Shown: in pieces, positions 18,395 to 28,766 of the stretch
How the letters are laid out: every line of letters starts with the position of its first letter
Position numbering within the stretch: position 1 is the stretch's first letter
Program-made: the position numbers and the translations under genes
The notes under the pieces: model-generated
Database searches by the model: none
What the model was told of the DNA's origin: nothing
Seen by the model: the letters and a program-made list of their open reading frames with translations, nothing else
Assembly: GCA_003558125.1 (NCBI GenBank)
Contig: PWMQ01000101.1
Coordinates: forward strand, 122,127-186,126
Origin: Natronospira sp.
GTDB lineage: Bacteria > Pseudomonadota > Gammaproteobacteria > Natronospirales > Natronospiraceae
DNA: 64,000 nucleotides
Direction: 5' to 3'

Positions 18395-19581
18395 TCGCCG
18401 CCCGACTGTCCAGCTTCTATCTGCTTTATTTCGCCGTGCTCGGCGGATTGGTGCCTTATTGGGGGCCTTATCTGCGCTCGCTGGAGTTCAGCCCCGCGCA
18501 GATTGGCGAGCTGATGGCCATCCTCCTGGGCACCAAGATCATTGCTCCCTATCTCTGGGGGTGGATCGCGGATCAGAGCGGGCGGCGGGTTGCCATCATC
18601 CGTCTGGCGGCTTTCATGGCCGCCGCCTGTTTCGCGGGCATCCTCGCTGGTGACAGTTACCTCTGGATTGCGGCCGTCATGCTGGCTTTCAGTTTCTTCT
18701 GGAATGCCGCCTTGCCCCAGTTCGAGGCCCTGACCCTCAACCATCTGGGCACCCGGGTGGAGCGATACGGGCGTATCCGCCTATGGGGCTCGGTGGGGTT
18801 CATTGCGTCGGTGGTGGTACTGGGCCCGCTTTTGGATCAGTTTGGCGAGGCCCTGCTGCCCTGGGTCATCTGGGCGCTTTTGGTCCTGCTGTGGTTTTCA
18901 ACCCTGGCCGTCTCCGAGCGTCCGGACCGCCGCGCCCAGCCCAGCGCGGGCGGGATCGCCGCGATAATGCGCCGGCCCGAAGTCATTTCCCTGTTCCTGG
19001 CCTGTTTCCTGGCCAAGGCCAGTCATGGGCCCTACTACGGCTTTTTCACCATTTATCTGCAGGATGCCGGCTACCAGGGGCTGGTCATTGGCGCGCTCTG
19101 GGCCCTGGGGGTCGTTGCCGAGATTGGCGTTTTTCTGATCATGCCGCGTCTGCTGGCAAACGCCGGACCCCGCACCCTGATGGTCGTGGCTCTCGGCCTG
19201 ACTGCCCTGCGCTGGCTGCTGATCGCGCTATTTATTGATAAAATGCCGGTATTGATCGCGGCCCAGCTCTTGCATATGGCCAGCTTCGGCCTTTATCACG
19301 CCGTCGCCGTCCATTTCATTCACCGCTTCTTCCGGGGGCCATTTCAAGGCCGGGGCCAGGCCTTATACAGCAGCCTGAGTTTTGGTGCCGGGGGTGCCGT
19401 GGGCAGCCTTGGTGCCGGCTATCTATGGGCCGGAACCGATGGGGTTCTGGTTTTTCTGCTGGCCGGCTTGCTGGCGGGCCTGGGGCTGGTGGTCGCCTGG
19501 CTCGGCTTGCCCACCGGGCGAGAGCCGGGTGGTGGGCCGCAACATTCATCGAACCTTCAGACAACGGGAGTCAGATCCTAA
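18391..19581 (+). CDS. MFS transporter, HcaT/phenylpropionate-permease-like
   Basis: The 396-residue protein has about 12 hydrophobic segments and MFS loop motifs ([11 protein letters not shown] between helices 2 and 3). The N-terminus [22 protein letters not shown] resembles the 3-phenylpropionate/HcaT-like branch (MFS_1_like). A substrate cannot be read from sequence. It overlaps aroC by 4 nt at its start and asd by 1 nt at its end (TAATG), so it is embedded in the operon. Confidence 0.85.
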   Translation: MIAARLSSFYLLYFAVLGGLVPYWGPYLRSLEFSPAQIGELMAILLGTKIIAPYLWGWIADQSGRRVAIIRLAAFMAAACFAGILAGDSYLWIAAVMLAFSFFWNAALPQFEALTLNHLGTRVERYGRIRLWGSVGFIASVVVLGPLLDQFGEALLPWVIWALLVLLWFSTLAVSERPDRRAQPSAGGIAAIMRRPEVISLFLACFLAKASHGPYYGFFTIYLQDAGYQGLVIGALWALGVVAEIGVFLIMPRLLANAGPRTLMVVALGLTALRWLLIALFIDKMPVLIAAQLLHMASFGLYHAVAVHFIHRFFRGPFQGRGQALYSSLSFGAGGAVGSLGAGYLWAGTDGVLVFLLAGLLAGLGLVVAWLGLPTGREPGGGPQHSSNLQTTGVRS

Positions 19582-20600
19582 TGAGCAAGCAAGTGGACAT
19601 TGCAGTCGTGGGCGCCACCGGAGCGGTTGGAGAGACCATGCTTTCCATCCTGGAACAGCGCCAGTTTCCGGCGGGGAAGGTCTACCCCCTCGCCAGCAGC
19701 CGTTCCGCGGGCAAGAAGCTTCGTTATGCCGGCAAGGAGATCACGGTCGAGGATCTCGCCGAGTTTGATTTCTCCAAGGTCCAGGTCGCCCTGTTTTCCG
19801 CCGGTGGTGATATCTCCGCCCAGTTCGCCCCCAAGGCGGCGGCAGCCGGTTGCGTGGTGATCGACAACACTTCCAAGTTTCGCCTGGAAGACGACATCCC
19901 CCTGGTGGTTCCGGAGGTGAACCCGGAAAAGATTGCCGAGTATCGCAATCGTGGCATCATCGCCAACCCCAACTGCTCCACCATTCAGATGCTGGTGGCG
20001 CTCAAACCCCTTCATGACGCGGCGACCATCAAGCGGATCAATGTGGCCACTTACCAGGCCGTGTCCGGTGGCGGCAAATCCGCCATGGAAGAGTTGGCCG
20101 ATCAGACCGCCAAGCTGCTCAATGGCAAGCCGATTGAGAACAAGATTTCGCCCAAGCAGATCGCCTTCAATGCCATTCCGCATATCGACACCTTCCAGGA
20201 CAATGGCTACACCCGTGAAGAAATGAAGATGGTCTGGGAGACCCAGAAGATCCTCGATCCCGCCATCCAGGTGAATCCCACCGCCGTGCGGATTCCGGTG
20301 TTTTTCGGTCACAGTGAGGCCGTTCATATCGAAACCCGGGAAAAATTGAGCGCGGAAGAGGCCACTCGCCTGCTGGAGAAGGCGCCGGGCGTGGAAGTTC
20401 TGGATCGCCGTGAGCCCGCCGGCTACCCCACCGCGGTGACCGAGGCCGCCAATCAGGATCCCGTCTATGTGGGCAGAATCCGCGAAGATATTTCCCACGA
20501 GAGCGGCCTGAATCTGTGGGTGGTGGCGGATAATGTCCGCAAGGGTGCGGCACTCAACAGTGTTCAGATCGCCGAGCTTTTGGTAAAAGACTATTTGTGA
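19581..20600 (+). CDS. asd: Aspartate-semialdehyde dehydrogenase
   Basis: Asd reduces aspartyl phosphate to aspartate semialdehyde for lysine/diaminopimelate, threonine and methionine synthesis. The 339-residue enzyme shows the NADP-binding VVGATGAVGETML, the catalytic cysteine in IIANPNCSTIQ and the substrate-binding GGGKSAMEE. ATG 19581 fits the family start [11 protein letters not shown]; the longer open frame from 19425 lies inside the MFS gene. Confidence 0.97.
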   Translation: MSKQVDIAVVGATGAVGETMLSILEQRQFPAGKVYPLASSRSAGKKLRYAGKEITVEDLAEFDFSKVQVALFSAGGDISAQFAPKAAAAGCVVIDNTSKFRLEDDIPLVVPEVNPEKIAEYRNRGIIANPNCSTIQMLVALKPLHDAATIKRINVATYQAVSGGGKSAMEELADQTAKLLNGKPIENKISPKQIAFNAIPHIDTFQDNGYTREEMKMVWETQKILDPAIQVNPTAVRIPVFFGHSEAVHIETREKLSAEEATRLLEKAPGVEVLDRREPAGYPTAVTEAANQDPVYVGRIREDISHESGLNLWVVADNVRKGAALNSVQIAELLVKDYL

Positions 20601-20731
20601 GCTATATTTAGCCCATTATCATGAGAAAACTGGTGAGGACTTTGCTCCATGCCCATGAGCAGTCCGGTAATGCCGGGTCGCTGCTGTATCTCAAAAGGTG
20701 GCCGGAGTGAACGGGGAGTGACGGAGTGAGA

Positions 20732-23512
20732 ATGAAATCAAGACTGGCCTACGCGGCGCTGCTGCTCGCCCTGATCTGGGCGCCTGCTTCCCTGGCTCTC
20801 GGCCTCGGGGATGTGGAGCTGCGTTCCCACCTCAATCAGCCGCTGGATGCCCGCATCGCTCTGGTTTCTCCCACCGAGGAGGAGCTGGACGCGCTTGAGG
20901 TGCGGATGGCCTCGCCGGAGCATTTCGAACGGTACGGCCTGGATCGCGGCGCGCTTCATGCTCGTATCCGCTTCGAACTGGTTCGGGACGGCCGGGATTC
21001 CTATATCCAGGTCAGTACCGAGCAGCCCGTCCGTGAACCCTTCGTGTCTTTCCTGGTGGAAGCACGCTGGGCCGCTGGCCGCCTGCTGCGGGAATACACT
21101 CTGCTGCTGGATCCGCCGGATTTTGCTCCCGGCGAAGCGGCCGAGCCCGAGCGTCCCGTGGCGGAACGGGAGGAAGAGCCCCGACGCCCGGAACCCCGCC
21201 CTGAGCCGCGTCCGGAACCGCGAGCGGAAGCTGAACCGGAAGTCAGCGAGGAAGTCCGAGAGGAACCGCGCCGGGTTGCCCCGGAAGTGGAATTGGGCGG
21301 TCGTTATGGACCCATTCGTCGTAATCAGACCCTCTGGGACATTGCCAATCAACTCCGTCCCGACGGTGTTTCCGTCAATCAGATGATGGTGGCTTTGTTT
21401 GAAGCCAATCCCGGTGCCTTTGACGGCAACATCAATCGTCTCCGACAGGGAGCGGTCCTTCGCGTCCCCGAGCGAGCCGAGCTGGGCCAGGTCGCTACGA
21501 CCACCGCCAATCGCGAGGTAGCCCGGCAAAACGAGGAATGGCAGCAGGGGCGGACTCGCGTCGCGGAGGCCCCGGAGCGTGAGCGCCGCGACGAACTTCG
21601 CCTGGTAGCCCCGGGTGAGGAGGATACCGAGGCTGTCGGGGTCGGTACCGAGGAGCAGCAGGAACGGCTGGCCGAACTGGAAACCGAGCTGGACCAGGTT
21701 CGCACCGAGCGTGACATGGCGGAGGACGAAGGTGAGGCCCTGCGCGGTCGGGTCGGCGAACTTGAAGAAGAGATCGAAGAGCTTCGCCGCATGGTGGAGC
21801 TCAAGGACGAACAACTTGCCAGTCTGCAGCAGCGTGTCCGGGATGAAGACCTGGACGAGGGTCTTGAGGAGACCCCCGTATTCGCTGATGAGCAGGAAGA
21901 GGCCCTTGAGGAAGAGGAGCGGCTGGCAGAGGCTCGCGAGGAAGACGAGTCGGAAGTCATCGAGGAAGAAGACGAGGATGAGCTGGTGGTAGCCGTCGAA
22001 GACGACCCGGTGGCCGATGAGCCCGAAGCTGGGGCCGAGGAAGAGCCGGAGGCTCGACCTGAGCCGGCCCGGCCGGAGACCCGCTTTACGGATGACCCGT
22101 CCATGCTGTCTCGAGTCATGGCGGCCCTTGGCAGTCCCGCCGGCATGGGGGTGCTTGGGGCATTGGTGTTGGCAGCAGCCCTGAGTCTGGTTGCCGTGCG
22201 CCGTCGCCGGGCCGCTGCCGAGACGGCTGGACTTGGCGGCGATGGTGAAGCAGCTGATTTCGATGCAGACGGCGAAGACTTTGCGGCCGCAGAGGATGCC
22301 GGTGATCTCGAGGATGTGAATCTGTCTGATGAGGCCGATTCGGTTGCTGAACCGGATGCCGAGGCAGGCGATGCCGGTGGCCTCGATGAATCACAGATTG
22401 AGACAGTGGTGGAAGAGGCGGATTTCCACATCGCCTACGGCACCTTTGACAAGGCCGTGAAGCAGCTGGAGGAAGCCCTGGAACAGCATCCTGGCGAGGG
22501 TCAGTTGCATCTCAAGTTGCTGGAAACCCACTTTGCCGCCAGCGATGCCGAGGCTTTTGTCTCCGCCGCTGAACGCATGAGATCAAAACTGGGTAGCGAC
22601 AGCTCCGAGTGGTCGGAAGCAGCGCGCCTGGGTCGAGAAATTGCCCCCAATAATGCCCTGTTTACGGGGGTCGCTGCGCCTGAGCCGGCGGTAGAGCAGG
22701 AAGAAGAAGCGGATCTGACTCCGCCGGAAGCTCAGACCCTGGAAGTGGAGCGGCGTCCCGCCGAGGATACCGAGGAGATCCAGATCGATTTGGGTGACAG
22801 CGAAGATCTGGATGCAGGCACTGATCAGGCTGAGGAAGAGGAAATCGGTTTTGATCTGCCCGACATGGACGCGGATGCCGAATCCACCGATGCCGGTGAT
22901 GTAGCCGCCCCCACCGAGGAAAGTTCCGGCGACGAGGAACTGAGTTTCGATCTGCCGGACCTGGACGACGATGGTGGGCAGCCGTCGGCGGAAACCCCGT
23001 CCCAGGACGATGCGCCCGCGCCAGCAGACGAGGACTTCTCCCTGGATGAAGAAGCCGCGCGCGTCCTTGATCGCTCCCTTGAGGAAGAGGACAGCGGCAA
23101 GGATGAAGGTGAAGATCTGGATTTCCCGACGGTGGATGTGCCACCGGAGAAGGCCAGCGAAGCCTTTGGAACCGACTCCCAGGCTCAGTTCGAGAAGGCC
23201 TTTGAAGAGCTCTCAAGCTACATGGGCAGTGAGGAAGAGGGCAAAGCCTCCAGTGCCGAAGCCCCCGGCAGCACCACCGATGATGATGTTGCTGGTGGCG
23301 GCATCGACTTCGGTGACGATGACGACGATCTGCTGGATCTGGGTGACGACGACTCCGATGAGATGGGAGAGATCGATACCAAGATTGATCTGGCTCGTGC
23401 CTATATCGATATGGGTGACAGCGAAGGTGCCCAGGGGATCCTCGAAGAAGTTCTTGAGGAAGGCAATGAGGATCAGAAGAAAGAGGCCCAGTCCCTGCTC
23501 GACGGGATCTGA
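20732..23512 (+). CDS. fimV: FimV/HubP-type polar assembly protein
   Basis: The 926-residue protein has a signal peptide (ending in ALA) and an N-terminal FimV region. A LysM-type peptidoglycan-binding domain follows at about residues 190-245 (RRNQTLWDIANQL), then a coiled coil with heptads (about 305-375). A single transmembrane segment lies at about 475-495 and precedes RRRR. The very long cytoplasmic region is Asp/Glu-rich with TPR-like stretches, and the conserved FimV C-terminal motif is IDLARAYIDMGDSEGAQ. FimV/HubP proteins organise the pole and type IV pili. ATG 20732 sits 5 nt after GGAG; a GTG at 20726 is possible. The gene order asd-fimV-truA is typical. Confidence 0.93.
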   Translation: MKSRLAYAALLLALIWAPASLALGLGDVELRSHLNQPLDARIALVSPTEEELDALEVRMASPEHFERYGLDRGALHARIRFELVRDGRDSYIQVSTEQPVREPFVSFLVEARWAAGRLLREYTLLLDPPDFAPGEAAEPERPVAEREEEPRRPEPRPEPRPEPRAEAEPEVSEEVREEPRRVAPEVELGGRYGPIRRNQTLWDIANQLRPDGVSVNQMMVALFEANPGAFDGNINRLRQGAVLRVPERAELGQVATTTANREVARQNEEWQQGRTRVAEAPERERRDELRLVAPGEEDTEAVGVGTEEQQERLAELETELDQVRTERDMAEDEGEALRGRVGELEEEIEELRRMVELKDEQLASLQQRVRDEDLDEGLEETPVFADEQEEALEEEERLAEAREEDESEVIEEEDEDELVVAVEDDPVADEPEAGAEEEPEARPEPARPETRFTDDPSMLSRVMAALGSPAGMGVLGALVLAAALSLVAVRRRRAAAETAGLGGDGEAADFDADGEDFAAAEDAGDLEDVNLSDEADSVAEPDAEAGDAGGLDESQIETVVEEADFHIAYGTFDKAVKQLEEALEQHPGEGQLHLKLLETHFAASDAEAFVSAAERMRSKLGSDSSEWSEAARLGREIAPNNALFTGVAAPEPAVEQEEEADLTPPEAQTLEVERRPAEDTEEIQIDLGDSEDLDAGTDQAEEEEIGFDLPDMDADAESTDAGDVAAPTEESSGDEELSFDLPDLDDDGGQPSAETPSQDDAPAPADEDFSLDEEAARVLDRSLEEEDSGKDEGEDLDFPTVDVPPEKASEAFGTDSQAQFEKAFEELSSYMGSEEEGKASSAEAPGSTTDDDVAGGGIDFGDDDDDLLDLGDDDSDEMGEIDTKIDLARAYIDMGDSEGAQGILEEVLEEGNEDQKKEAQSLLDGI

Positions 23513-23532
23513 TGTCGGTGTAGACGAGCGAC

Positions 23533-23567
23533 AAAGGCCGCCGGCCCCTTGGCCGGCGGCCTTTGCT
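23533..23567 (+). terminator. Rho-independent terminator after fimV
   Basis: A perfect 14-bp stem (23533-23546 with 23551-23564, loop CCTT) built on GGCCGCCGGCC. The downstream T-tract is short, so termination may be partial and allow read-through into the next genes. Confidence 0.65.
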
Positions 23568-23605
23568 TATGGCCTGGCCCTGCCCCCGTACCGATAAGTG
23601 ACTCC

Positions 23606-24247
23606 ATGCCACATGTTCGTGCCCACCTATTGCTGGTGCTGTTCACGGTAATCAGCCTCCCATGGCAGGACGGTCGCGTGATAGTGGGCCTGTTGGTCCT
23701 GCTACTGGCTTGGCATCTGTGGCAGGGGGCGGCTGCCATGACCAGCCTGGGGCGCGGGGTCTGGCGCCTGAAATGGCTGCTCCTCGGCCTCATGCTGGTT
23801 TATTTGTGGTTGCCTGGGCGGGAGCCACTCGCGGATGCCTGGTGGCCGGCAATGGAGCGGGGCCTGGTGTTGCTGGCCATGTTTGCCAGCGTACACACGC
23901 TCCTGTTTTCCACCCCGCCGGACCGGCTTGGCGCTGCTCTTGCCGAAGGGTTGAGCCCGCTGGATCGTGTCCATTTGCCGGGATCCATTTTTGCACGGCG
24001 GCTGGCCATGCTGCTGGCGCAAGCCGTGGAAGAGCGCCGTTCCCTGGCGCAAGACACAGTCGGCGGCGGTGGCTGGTTCAGTTGGATTCCGCGCCGACTG
24101 GCCGGGGAGATACGACGGATGGAGGCCCGGGCCGCGGAGCCGGCGGACGATTTTCCGCCCCTGCCAGACCTGGGGCCCACCCCGTGGCATGACTGGCTAA
24201 TATGTATCCTCGCCGCGCTGGCCTTGCTGACTCTGCTATGGATCTGA
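23606..24247 (+). CDS. Uncharacterised membrane protein between fimV and truA
   Basis: I do not recognise a named family. From ATG 23606 the 213-residue protein has hydrophobic helices at roughly residues 5-35, 55-75 and 85-105, a basic amphipathic region (RRLAMLLAQAVEERRSLAQ, then RRLAGEIRRMEARAAE), and a final helix at the C-terminus (WLICILAALALLTLLWI). The layout loosely recalls transmembrane T-components of ECF transporters, whose cytoplasmic loop is basic and helical, but no diagnostic motif is seen. The open frame to 23549 would run through the fimV terminator, so the later start is used. Confidence 0.6.
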   Translation: MPHVRAHLLLVLFTVISLPWQDGRVIVGLLVLLLAWHLWQGAAAMTSLGRGVWRLKWLLLGLMLVYLWLPGREPLADAWWPAMERGLVLLAMFASVHTLLFSTPPDRLGAALAEGLSPLDRVHLPGSIFARRLAMLLAQAVEERRSLAQDTVGGGGWFSWIPRRLAGEIRRMEARAAEPADDFPPLPDLGPTPWHDWLICILAALALLTLLWI

Positions 24248-24262
24248 CTGGATAATCACGCG

Positions 24263-25093
24263 ATGACGACTGACAAGGGACAGATGTGGGTGGCCGGCCT
24301 GGAGTACGACGGCAGCGGTTTCCGGGGCTGGCAGGCCCAGCAGCCGGGGGTTCGCACGGTGCAGGAAGTGTTGACCGCTGCCTTGTCACGGGTGGCTGAC
24401 CACCCGCTGGAGGCGGTTTGTGCCGGACGGACCGATGCTGGCGTTCATGCACTGGGGCAGGTGGTACATTTTCAGAGCCCCGCGCCGCGGCCTCCTCGGG
24501 CCTGGCTGCTGGGCTGCAACAGTGCCTTGCCCGATGACGTCAATCTTCGCTGGGTCGAGCCCGTCGATGACGACTTTCATGCGCGTTACTCGGCGCACTC
24601 GAGAAGCTATCGTTATGTGTTCTGGAATCGCCCGGCACGGACTGCCCTGGGCCGTCAGCGGGCCTGCTGGGTTTACCATCCTCTGGATGCCGCCGCCATG
24701 CATCGGGCGGCCCAGGCGCTGATCGGGGAACACGACTTCAGTGCCTACCGTGCGGTTGCCTGCCAGTCGCCAACACCCATGCGTTTCGTGGAAGCCATTT
24801 CGGTCCAACGGGAGGGTGACCTGGTGGTCATGGATATCCGCGCCAATGCCTTTCTGCATCACATGGTCCGCAATATTGCCGGGGTCTTGATGGCGGTCGG
24901 CAAGGGGGATGCGGAGGAATCATGGCCGGCCGATGTGCTGGTCGGCCGGGACCGGACGCGCGGGGGCGTGACGGCGCCAGCGGAGGGGCTTTATTTCCAC
25001 GGTGTTCGCTATCCCGATTTTCCCGCCATTGACCGCCTCAGCAAGCCTTCTCATGAGCCCATGTTGCCGGGGCCGGCCATCCCGGGGCAGTGA
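24263..25093 (+). CDS. truA: tRNA pseudouridine(38-40) synthase
   Basis: TruA makes pseudouridine at positions 38-40 of the anticodon arm. The 276-residue protein has the catalytic aspartate in CAGRTDAGVHALGQ and the RSYRYVFWN and FLHHMVRNIAGVL motifs. It begins the classic run truA-trpF-trpB-trpA-accD. Confidence 0.96.
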   Translation: MTTDKGQMWVAGLEYDGSGFRGWQAQQPGVRTVQEVLTAALSRVADHPLEAVCAGRTDAGVHALGQVVHFQSPAPRPPRAWLLGCNSALPDDVNLRWVEPVDDDFHARYSAHSRSYRYVFWNRPARTALGRQRACWVYHPLDAAAMHRAAQALIGEHDFSAYRAVACQSPTPMRFVEAISVQREGDLVVMDIRANAFLHHMVRNIAGVLMAVGKGDAEESWPADVLVGRDRTRGGVTAPAEGLYFHGVRYPDFPAIDRLSKPSHEPMLPGPAIPGQ

Positions 25094-25196
25094 GTCCGGG
25101 TCGGCTTTCTGTTAAGGTTGAAGGCATGTGCCTGCCTATCCCGGCAGTTTCCTTATAAACAGCGATAATTTGCGCGGCAGAGGCAGCCTGCTCCAC

Positions 25197-25835
25197 ATGC
25201 AGCCCCGAGTGAAGATCTGTGGCATCACCACGGCCGAACAGGCCCGCTGGGCTGCCGAGTCCGGCACGGACGCCATTGGTCTGGTCTTTCACGAGCCAAG
25301 CACTCGCGCCGTCGGGATACAGCAGGCCGCCGACATCATTGCAGCCATACCGGCCTATGTTTCCGTGGTCGGATTGTTCATGAACCCGGATGCCGCCCAG
25401 GTGCGGACGGTGCTCGAGCGACTGCCGCTGGAAATGCTGCAGTTTCACGGCGAGGAGAGTGCCGATTTCTGTCGCCGCTTTGGCCGTCGCTACGTCAAGG
25501 CCGTGGGCATGTCCGGGGAACTGGATCCGGTGAAGGCCAGTCAGCTCTATCCGGATGCTGCCGCTCTACTGGTGGATAGCCATGCCGGCCGCCGTGCCGG
25601 TGGTACCGGTGAGCGTTTTGACTGGAGTCGATTGACTTCTCGGCCCGATTTTGATCTGGTCCTTGCGGGCGGTCTGGCTCCAGGCAATGTCGCCGAGGCG
25701 ATTCGCGTCGTCCGGCCCTGGGCGGTGGATGTCAGTTCCGGCGTGGAATCGGTGCCGGGCCAGAAAGATCCGCAATTGATGTCGCGATTCATAGAAGAGG
25801 TGCAAGGTGTCGGCCAAAGCAAAGAATCTGAGTGA
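25197..25835 (+). CDS. trpF: Phosphoribosylanthranilate isomerase
   Basis: TrpF carries out the Amadori rearrangement of PRA to CdRP in tryptophan synthesis. The 212-residue TIM barrel has the catalytic cysteine in VKICGITT, the catalytic aspartate region ALLVDSHAG and the phosphate-binding LAGGLAPGN and DVSSGVES motifs. ATG 25197 matches the family start; the frame from 25128 would add 23 unconserved residues. Its 3' end overlaps trpB by 29 nt. Confidence 0.95.
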   Translation: MQPRVKICGITTAEQARWAAESGTDAIGLVFHEPSTRAVGIQQAADIIAAIPAYVSVVGLFMNPDAAQVRTVLERLPLEMLQFHGEESADFCRRFGRRYVKAVGMSGELDPVKASQLYPDAAALLVDSHAGRRAGGTGERFDWSRLTSRPDFDLVLAGGLAPGNVAEAIRVVRPWAVDVSSGVESVPGQKDPQLMSRFIEEVQGVGQSKESE

Positions 25836-27045
25836 GCTTCCCCCAAACGGATACCGACAGCTGCCCGACGCACGAGGGCATTTCGGCATATTTGGCGGCA
25901 GTTTCGTGTCTGAGACCCTGATGGGGCCGGTGGAGGAGCTGCGACAGGCGTACGAATCGGCACGCCAGGACCCGGCGTTCCAGCGTGAAATTGCCCGCGA
26001 GCTGGGGCATTTCGTGGGTCGTCCCACCCCCCTGTATCCCGCTGATCGCCTCAGCGAATGGGCCGGCGGAGCCCGTATCTGGCTGAAACGGGAAGACCTT
26101 TGCCATACCGGTGCCCACAAGGTGAACAACACCGTGGGGCAGGCCATTCTTGCCCGACGGATGGGCAAGCCGCGGGTGATTGCCGAAACCGGGGCCGGTC
26201 AGCATGGTGTCGCATCGGCTACCGTGGCAGCCCGGCTGGGCCTGGAATGCGTGGTCTACATGGGCGCCGAGGATATGCGTCGCCAGGAAGCCAATGTCTT
26301 CCGGATGCGACTCCTGGGCGCCAAGGTGGTGCCGGTGGAATCCGGCTCCCGCACCTTGAAGGATGCCCTCAATGAAGCCATGCGCGATTGGGTGGCAAAC
26401 GTGGACGACACCTTTTACATCATCGGCACCGTCGCTGGCCCCCATCCCTATCCCATGATGGTGCGGGATTTCCAGTCAGTCATCGGCGAAGAGGCCCGGG
26501 AGCAAATGCAGGCCGATGCCGGTGTGCTGCCGGATGCCGTGGTGGCCTGTGTGGGTGGCGGTTCCAATGCCATCGGCATTTTTCACCCCTTCCTGGACGA
26601 TGACCAGGTCGCCCTCCATGGTGTGGAAGCGGCAGGCGACGGGGTGGAAACCGGTCGTCACGCGGCGCCATTGAGCGCCGGTCGGCCCGGGGTGCTGCAT
26701 GGCAATCGAACCTATCTGATGACGGACGAGGATGGGCTGATCATTCATACCCATTCCATTTCCGCCGGCCTCGACTATCCCGGCGTCGGTCCCGAACACG
26801 CCTGGTTGAAGGACGTGGGGCGGGCCGAATACGGTCATGTGACCGACCGAGAGGCCCTGGATGCCTTCCATCGCCTCAGTCGCACGGAAGGCATCATGCC
26901 GGCGCTGGAATCGGCTCACGCCGTGGCCCATGCCATCAAGCTGGCGCGACGCCTCGGCAAGGGCAAGCATGTGCTGGTGAACCTCTCCGGGCGAGGTGAC
27001 AAGGATATGCACACGGTCGCCGCCGAAGAGGGGGTGTCGCTGTGA
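25807..27045 (+). CDS. trpB: Tryptophan synthase beta chain
   Basis: TrpB condenses indole with serine using PLP. The 412-residue protein has the PLP lysine in [10 protein letters not shown], the phosphate-binding GGGSNAIG, and [10 protein letters not shown]. The GTG at 25807 lies inside the end of trpF, with AGAGG 6 nt upstream; no later start fits the conserved N-terminus ([13 protein letters not shown]). Confidence 0.97.
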   Translation: MSAKAKNLSELPPNGYRQLPDARGHFGIFGGSFVSETLMGPVEELRQAYESARQDPAFQREIARELGHFVGRPTPLYPADRLSEWAGGARIWLKREDLCHTGAHKVNNTVGQAILARRMGKPRVIAETGAGQHGVASATVAARLGLECVVYMGAEDMRRQEANVFRMRLLGAKVVPVESGSRTLKDALNEAMRDWVANVDDTFYIIGTVAGPHPYPMMVRDFQSVIGEEAREQMQADAGVLPDAVVACVGGGSNAIGIFHPFLDDDQVALHGVEAAGDGVETGRHAAPLSAGRPGVLHGNRTYLMTDEDGLIIHTHSISAGLDYPGVGPEHAWLKDVGRAEYGHVTDREALDAFHRLSRTEGIMPALESAHAVAHAIKLARRLGKGKHVLVNLSGRGDKDMHTVAAEEGVSL

Positions 27046-27884
27046 GCCGGATCGAAGCACGTTTCAAGACCCTGAGCGCGGCCAATCGGGCCGCTCTGAT
27101 CCCCTACATCATGACCGGTGATCCGTCACCGGATGAGACCGTGGCCGTCATGCATGGCCTGGTGGCGGGGGGTGCCGACATGATCGAGCTGGGCATGCCT
27201 TTCTCCGACCCGGTCGCTGACGGCAGTATCATTCAGGCTGCCGGCGAGCGGGCCCTGGCCGCCGGTCAACGCCTCAAGCACAGTCTGGCTGCGGTTCGCG
27301 CCTTCCGGGAGACAGACCAGGACACGCCGGTCATCTTCATGGGCTACCTCAACCCGGTGGAAATCATGGGCACTGAGGCCTTTGTTCAGTCTGCTGCGGA
27401 GGCGGGGGTGGATGGTCTGCTATTGGTAGACTCCCCACCCGAGGAATCCGCGGAGCTGGCGCCGGCGGTGCGCGAGGCCGGTATGGACATGATCTTCCTG
27501 GTGGCACCCACCACCAGCGAGGTCCGTCGTCGCCGAATTGCGGAGCTGGGCAGCGGTTTCGTTTATTATGTGTCCCTCAAGGGCGTGACCGGGGCCGGCG
27601 GACTGGATGTGGACGCGGTCGCCGAGAGCCTCGCCGGTTTGCGGCAGCACACCCAGCTGCCACTGGGCGTGGGCTTTGGCATCCGTGATGCCGACAGTGC
27701 GGCCGCCGTGGGGCGGGTGGCCGACGCCGTGATCGTTGGCAGCGCCCTGGTGGAACATCTTCATGCAGCGGCGGGGCAGGGTGAAGAACCGGCCCGGGCC
27801 GCTCGTCAATTCATCGAGCCTCTGCGCGAGGCCCTGGACGGGGCGCGTAGTGGCGGCAATGCAAAGGACGTGGCCTTGTCATGA
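27042..27884 (+). CDS. trpA: Tryptophan synthase alpha chain
   Basis: TrpA splits indole-3-glycerol phosphate and channels indole to TrpB. The 280-residue TIM barrel has the catalytic Glu and Asp in [15 protein letters not shown] and the phosphate loops GVGFGI and VGSALV. The GTG start overlaps the trpB stop (GTGA), giving equimolar coupling. The end overlaps accD by 4 nt. Confidence 0.97.
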   Translation: MSRIEARFKTLSAANRAALIPYIMTGDPSPDETVAVMHGLVAGGADMIELGMPFSDPVADGSIIQAAGERALAAGQRLKHSLAAVRAFRETDQDTPVIFMGYLNPVEIMGTEAFVQSAAEAGVDGLLLVDSPPEESAELAPAVREAGMDMIFLVAPTTSEVRRRRIAELGSGFVYYVSLKGVTGAGGLDVDAVAESLAGLRQHTQLPLGVGFGIRDADSAAAVGRVADAVIVGSALVEHLHAAAGQGEEPARAARQFIEPLREALDGARSGGNAKDVALS

Positions 27885-28744
27885 ACTGGTTCAAGCGACT
27901 CGTTCCCTCCCGTATCAAGACCCAGGGGCGCAGCCGTAGCGTGCCGGAAGGGCTGTGGACCAAGTGTCCGGCCTGCGATTCGGTGCTCTATCGTTCCGAC
28001 CTGGAGCGCAATGAGCATGTCTGCCCCAAATGCGGCCATCACATGCGCTTGCGTGCCCGTCGCCGTCTGGAAATGTTTCTGGATGCGGACTCCGCCGCCG
28101 AGTTGGCGGATGGGGTGGAGCCCGTGGATGCCCTCAAGTTTAGGGACAGCAAGAAGTATCGTGACCGCATCGTCCAGTCGCAGAAGAAGACCGGTGAGAA
28201 AGATGCCCTGGTGGTCATGAAAGGTCGGCTCAAGGGCATGCCCGTGGTCGCCTGCGCCTTCGATTTCGCTTTCATGGGCGGCTCCATGGGTTCGGTGGTC
28301 GGTGAGCGCTTCGTCCGTGCGGCCACCGCTGCCTCGGAGGCCAATTGTCCTCTCATCTGCTTTACCGCCAGTGGTGGCGCCCGCATGCAGGAAGCCCTGC
28401 TGTCTCTGATGCAGATGGCCAAGACCAGCGCTGCGCTTGCGCGCTTGTCCGAACAGGGCGTTCCCTTCATTTCCGTACTCACTGACCCCACTACCGGCGG
28501 CGTCAGCGCCAGCCTGGCCATGCTGGGCGACCTCAATGTCGCCGAACCCAAGGCCTTGATCGGTTTTGCCGGTCCCAGGGTGATTGAACAGACCGTGCGC
28601 GAGACCCTGCCGGAAGGCTTCCAGCGCAGTGAGTTTTTGGTAGAGCATGGGGCGGTGGACATGATCGTGGATCGTCGCGAGATGCGCCAGCGCCTGGCCA
28701 ATGTGCTGGCCATCATGACTCGCCAGCGCCTGACCCAGGTCTGA
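27881..28744 (+). CDS. accD: Acetyl-CoA carboxylase carboxyltransferase subunit beta
   Basis: AccD pairs with AccA to transfer the carboxyl group from biotin to acetyl-CoA in fatty acid synthesis. The 287-residue protein has the N-terminal four-cysteine zinc ribbon ([14 protein letters not shown], then CPKCGHH) and the crotonase-like core with [11 protein letters not shown] and [12 protein letters not shown]. It is coupled to trpA by ATGA. Confidence 0.97.
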   Translation: MNWFKRLVPSRIKTQGRSRSVPEGLWTKCPACDSVLYRSDLERNEHVCPKCGHHMRLRARRRLEMFLDADSAAELADGVEPVDALKFRDSKKYRDRIVQSQKKTGEKDALVVMKGRLKGMPVVACAFDFAFMGGSMGSVVGERFVRAATAASEANCPLICFTASGGARMQEALLSLMQMAKTSAALARLSEQGVPFISVLTDPTTGGVSASLAMLGDLNVAEPKALIGFAGPRVIEQTVRETLPEGFQRSEFLVEHGAVDMIVDRREMRQRLANVLAIMTRQRLTQV

Positions 28745-28766
28745 TCGGCCGGGGCAGTTGCGGGCA

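Noticed and set aside
21379..22431. A 350-residue serine-rich open frame opposite fimV
   Set aside because: It is the complement of GAG/GAA/GAC-rich codons of the acidic FimV region; composition is pure low-complexity Ser/Arg and there is no ribosome site.
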